The notes below the pieces were generated by a model. That model did no database searches. It was given only the letters and a program-made list of their open reading frames with translations, and was not told where the DNA came from. This document shows, in pieces, positions 11,915 through 14,811 of a stretch of 14,811 bases of DNA. Origin of the DNA: CAYPOY01 sp964412395. GTDB taxonomy: Bacteria > Chloroflexota > Anaerolineae > B4-G1. The first letter of the stretch is position 1. The number at the start of each line of letters is the position of its first letter. The position numbers and the translations under genes are program-made. The stretch covers positions 1 through 14,811 of the forward strand of contig CAYPOY010000109.1 in NCBI GenBank assembly GCA_964412395.1, read 5' to 3'.

Positions 11915-14803
11915 TTAGTGCGCCCTAAGGATGAGGGGAAGATAAGTGTACCATGCTGGGCCAAACCGATCGGAGTCATACGGTGCGGTCGTCCAAACGT
12001 CATGTGCTTCGTCAAGTTTGACAGGTATATCCGAGCTGTCCAATAGGATCACTTGGGTCAGAGTGTAGGGACCATCTACGCCGCTCAGGAATATGACCTG
12101 TCCATCGAATCGCAGGGACACTGTTTGAACTCCGGCCGATAAGGACAGGGGAGCTGCAGCAGTCGCTATCTCGTTGTCTTCATAGTCAACCAGGATTCCT
12201 GACAACAAGAAACCTCCCGCCGTAGCCACGTCGAGGCCCATATCTATTACCAGATACTCATACAGGCCGTTGCCATCCACATCCTCGGCACGGTCAGAGT
12301 ATGTGCCAGAGAGTGTTGCAGTTTTGGGGGACACCGAGACTATCGCTTCTCCTGCCCTCTGACAAGTAATGGTGTCCCCAGCGTTCTCAGCGGTAATAAA
12401 AACGGCGTACATTCCGCCTACATTCGTATTTGAGTATGTGTTGCCGTAAATACCATCGTCAGACAAAGCATCATTGTGAACGCCATCATCATACAGAGAG
12501 AGGGTTTCGGTGAAACCATCTGGTCGCCCTATCCGCGCTTCGACAGTTGCACCAGTTACTGCCGTCGAAGAATAGTCCAGCGTGGCAGTAATCAGAACAT
12601 CTTCACTTTTCTGATACCACTCCTTATCAGTCGAGACAGCAAGCGCGAAAGGTGTCTTGAGGGTAGCAAAGGTACTGAACGCAACTTCACCGGAGTTGGT
12701 ATCAACCCCCTCTATGTTGAGCGTCCAAGTCCCCGTAATCGTGCTTGTAATGGCGTAGATTTCGTAGTTGATAATTGTATCGGGCTCAAAGGCGAAATAG
12801 ACAACGTTTGGGCTACTGTCAGCGTAGGTAGGACCAATGGTAGTGCCATCGGGATCCACCAAGGTCAGGTCTAGGTTCCCCTGAACCCAGACCAAGTGGA
12901 ACTCAGTTGCATCAGCGGTGTCGATTGTGATGGAGTGAGTGATCAATTGTCCTGTTGTAATGACATCAGAGCGATATGGAGTATGCATCTTGTTTCGCTC
13001 TTCCTCACTGCTGCTGGACGCAACAGCAGAAGAAACGAAACATTCCCCACTCGCGGTTTCTCCTAGAAGTGCGGGACGGATACACTTGTTATACGTGTCT
13101 CTTGGCCGAAGATAGCTATTCAGATCGAACCACTGGGTGTATCTATTCCATCCATGCACATCATGGGTGGTCATATGGGTTCCCGCCACGGCATGTACAC
13201 TGTCGACAGCAACGAGAAAGTCATTGGGTGGGTTCTTTATCACCGGCACAAAATTACCGTCACCGCCAATCAGGTAGTAAGGGATGTTGTCATCATTGTG
13301 GTAGATGCGATTGAAATCCTCCATAAACTCTGGCCTCAGCTCGTATGTTGAAGGTTCGTCGGGAGCGAAGCCAAAAAGCTGTGCCCAGAGTCTGGCGTTG
13401 AGATAGCCCCTAGTATACCAAAGTGTGGCACCGGAATTGGGAGTCCCTAGCATAATTACCCTATCTACGTCGTGTTGGTACAGAGATGATTCCACATAGG
13501 CCCTGGTGTTAAGTCCCCCCCTGCTGTGCGCAATGATGATCGCCTTGTCCGCACCAGTTACAGCCTTTACATTGGAGATGTAATTCCTCAGCGTGAAAGC
13601 ATCCTCTTCTAACGTATCTGCGGCATTGATCCCAGTCGCATAGTACACATCATATCCGCCCTCCTCCAGCCAGACCTTCATGCCCTCTCCGTTATATTGG
13701 AACTGGCTATCTTCGACATTGTCGCCTCCATGCCAGCCGTGGACGAGAACGACGGGGTAGCGAGTTGGAGGAATCGGCGACTCTTCGCTCCCCCAACTTG
13801 CTGCCAAGTCGTCGGCGGTGTTCTGCGTAAAGTTAAAAACTGCTCCGCCCGCTGCTGGCCCGATATAAATCTCGATGTTACTATCAAAGTCGGTGTTGAA
13901 GGCGATGTGCTCAGCATCCGGCGAATAGATCGCTCCCCACTCGTTGCTGAGGAACCAGGAGCTGAGTTGTCTTTCAGCCCCCGTGTCGGGGTTCACGGCG
14001 TAAAGATCGAAGTCAACGAAGTTGCGACAACTGGCATAGACGATCTCCGTCCCGTCTGGCGTCCAGTTAGGGTAGAGATCAGCCCCCCAGAGGGTTGTCA
14101 CGCGCCGCTGATTCCCCCCGTGGGCGTCCATCACCCACACGTCCCAGTTCCACTCGCAGATCGGGGCCGTGATACTGGCCCGCATGAAGGCAATCCGGCT
14201 ACCATCAGGTGAGTAGCGAGGGTACATGGCGTTGTTGTCGGGCACCACACCCACCTGTCGTACGTCGGTCCCGTCGGTGTGCATGGTGTAGATCTGGAAG
14301 TAGCTACCGCCGCGATTGGAGGTGAAGATGATACGATCACCCACCGGTGACCAGGATGGATGAGCATCGTCGGCGGTGTTCTGGGTGAGACTGTACTCCT
14401 CGCCGCTGGCGGTGCGCAGGTAGATGTCAAAGTCGCCGTCCCGGTCGCTGGCAAACGTCATCTCGGTGCCGTCGGGCGACCAAACGGGCGTGAAGTCGTT
14501 GCCAGGGCTGGCCACCAAGGGAACAGCCGGACTGCTCCCGTCAGCGTCTTGGGCATAGACGTCGAAGGGACCGGCTCGGTCGGTCTCGAAGGCGATGTTG
14601 CCGGTCAGAGCTAGGGGCACGGCGGACCGGGTCGGGTGCTCTGGCTTGGAAGAAGTTTGTTCAGATTGGCGGATGCTGACCGCGTCTGTGAAGTCTATAA
14701 TCGTCCACGGGTGCTCTGGCTTGGAAGAAGTTTGTTCAGATTGGCGGAACGAGTTAGACTCGACTTTATCCATTTGAGAGTCTTTGAGGAACTCGAAAGC
14801 CAA
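11915..14803 (-). CDS. TolB-like propeller and lipase fusion, secreted type
   Basis: The frame starts at TTG 14803 but stays open to the window edge, so the true start and signal peptide may lie beyond it; ATG 14773 has no ribosome site. Residues 15-58 hold a 25-residue-period repeat (RQSEQTSSKPEHP twice) from a 41-bp DNA repeat. Residues 65-330 contain five PD40/TolB-type blades (for example FTPVWSPDGTEMTFASD and YPRYSPDGSRIAF). Residues 348-560 are an alpha/beta-hydrolase: oxyanion strand VVLVHGWHGGD, nucleophile elbow AHSRGG (S427), LGTPNSG, and candidate His in GTHMTTHDVHGW. This suits a lipase or esterase. Residues 610-830 are beta domains with LYDDGVHNDALSDDGIYG. The C-terminus ends YLPLILRAH, a probable sorting or anchoring tail. 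It likely acts outside the cell on ester substrates. Confidence 0.85.
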   Translation of the reverse strand: MAFEFLKDSQMDKVESNSFRQSEQTSSKPEHPWTIIDFTDAVSIRQSEQTSSKPEHPTRSAVPLALTGNIAFETDRAGPFDVYAQDADGSSPAVPLVASPGNDFTPVWSPDGTEMTFASDRDGDFDIYLRTASGEEYSLTQNTADDAHPSWSPVGDRIIFTSNRGGSYFQIYTMHTDGTDVRQVGVVPDNNAMYPRYSPDGSRIAFMRASITAPICEWNWDVWVMDAHGGNQRRVTTLWGADLYPNWTPDGTEIVYASCRNFVDFDLYAVNPDTGAERQLSSWFLSNEWGAIYSPDAEHIAFNTDFDSNIEIYIGPAAGGAVFNFTQNTADDLAASWGSEESPIPPTRYPVVLVHGWHGGDNVEDSQFQYNGEGMKVWLEEGGYDVYYATGINAADTLEEDAFTLRNYISNVKAVTGADKAIIIAHSRGGLNTRAYVESSLYQHDVDRVIMLGTPNSGATLWYTRGYLNARLWAQLFGFAPDEPSTYELRPEFMEDFNRIYHNDDNIPYYLIGGDGNFVPVIKNPPNDFLVAVDSVHAVAGTHMTTHDVHGWNRYTQWFDLNSYLRPRDTYNKCIRPALLGETASGECFVSSAVASSSSEEERNKMHTPYRSDVITTGQLITHSITIDTADATEFHLVWVQGNLDLTLVDPDGTTIGPTYADSSPNVVYFAFEPDTIINYEIYAITSTITGTWTLNIEGVDTNSGEVAFSTFATLKTPFALAVSTDKEWYQKSEDVLITATLDYSSTAVTGATVEARIGRPDGFTETLSLYDDGVHNDALSDDGIYGNTYSNTNVGGMYAVFITAENAGDTITCQRAGEAIVSVSPKTATLSGTYSDRAEDVDGNGLYEYLVIDMGLDVATAGGFLLSGILVDYEDNEIATAAAPLSLSAGVQTVSLRFDGQVIFLSGVDGPYTLTQVILLDSSDIPVKLDEAHDVWTTAPYDSDRFGPAWYTYLPLILRAH
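14633..14748 (-). repeat. 41-bp perfect direct repeat, two copies
   Basis: Positions 14633-14673 and 14708-14748 are identical (plus-strand start CGGGTGCTCTGGCTTGG, end TTCAGATTGGCGGA), with a 34-base spacer and a 75-bp period. The period is 25 codons, so the lipase frame reads through both. It lies where a signal peptide or propeller N-terminus would be expected. No third copy fits before the window end. Confidence 0.9.
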
Positions 14804-14811
14804 AGGTAAAT

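Noticed and set aside
14633..14748. Two-copy CRISPR array
   Set aside because: The 41-bp repeat and 34-bp spacer sizes fit, but there are only two copies, both are read in frame within a protein, and no cas gene is present.

Overview
The window appears to be chromosomal DNA of an uncultured bacterium, probably a member of the Chloroflexota (Anaerolineae-like). That assignment is an inference from two things. The large secreted protein on the right ends in YLPLILRAH, a tail type I associate with secreted Chloroflexota proteins. Short CCCTGAGC...GAAGGG micro-repeats, read in protein as CPERSRR and CPEPVEG, sit inside coding sequence. No 16S, tRNA or CRISPR-Cas locus is present to settle it.

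Layout. (1) 1-1501, minus strand: most of an insertion sequence, with a DDE transposase gene running off the left edge and its promoter and likely terminus at 1410-1501. (2) 1503-3089, minus strand: a secreted M23 metallopeptidase gene that may have lost its 3' end to that insertion sequence. (3) 3291-11303, plus strand: about 8 kb of visibly GC-richer, tightly packed and often overlapping small genes. They include two ParB-like proteins (one broken; one of 707 aa with added zinc ribbons), a possible WGR-like protein, a gene with weak kinase-like features split in two, a small zinc-ribbon protein and several unrecognised proteins. The block ends in a strong hairpin at 11333-11365. (4) 11304-11914: the hairpin and a decayed coding tract. 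(5) 11915-14803, minus strand: a large secreted-type protein with a TolB-like propeller, an alpha/beta-hydrolase (lipase) domain and C-terminal beta domains; its N-terminus carries a 41-bp perfect direct repeat and may be incomplete.

The central block looks like a genomic island: strand and base composition switch at both borders, its genes are translationally coupled, and its two recognisable large proteins are ParB-like. No integrase, relaxase or replication gene is visible, so its mobility and function are unproven. The most striking signal is three families of short palindromic repeats lodged inside these genes. Family A has a CGAGTACTCG core and lies at 3507-3563, 6436-6456 and 6598-6666. 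At all three sites translation enters the repeat in the EYS frame, and the plausible downstream protein is in the VLA frame. This breaks two genes and leaves the third site readable. Family B is at 4921, 6725 and 10171; family C is at 8587 and 9250. A second signal is the duplication of the large ParB gene's tail plus a 33-nt hairpin (9628-9761) about 1.6 kb downstream (11231-11365).
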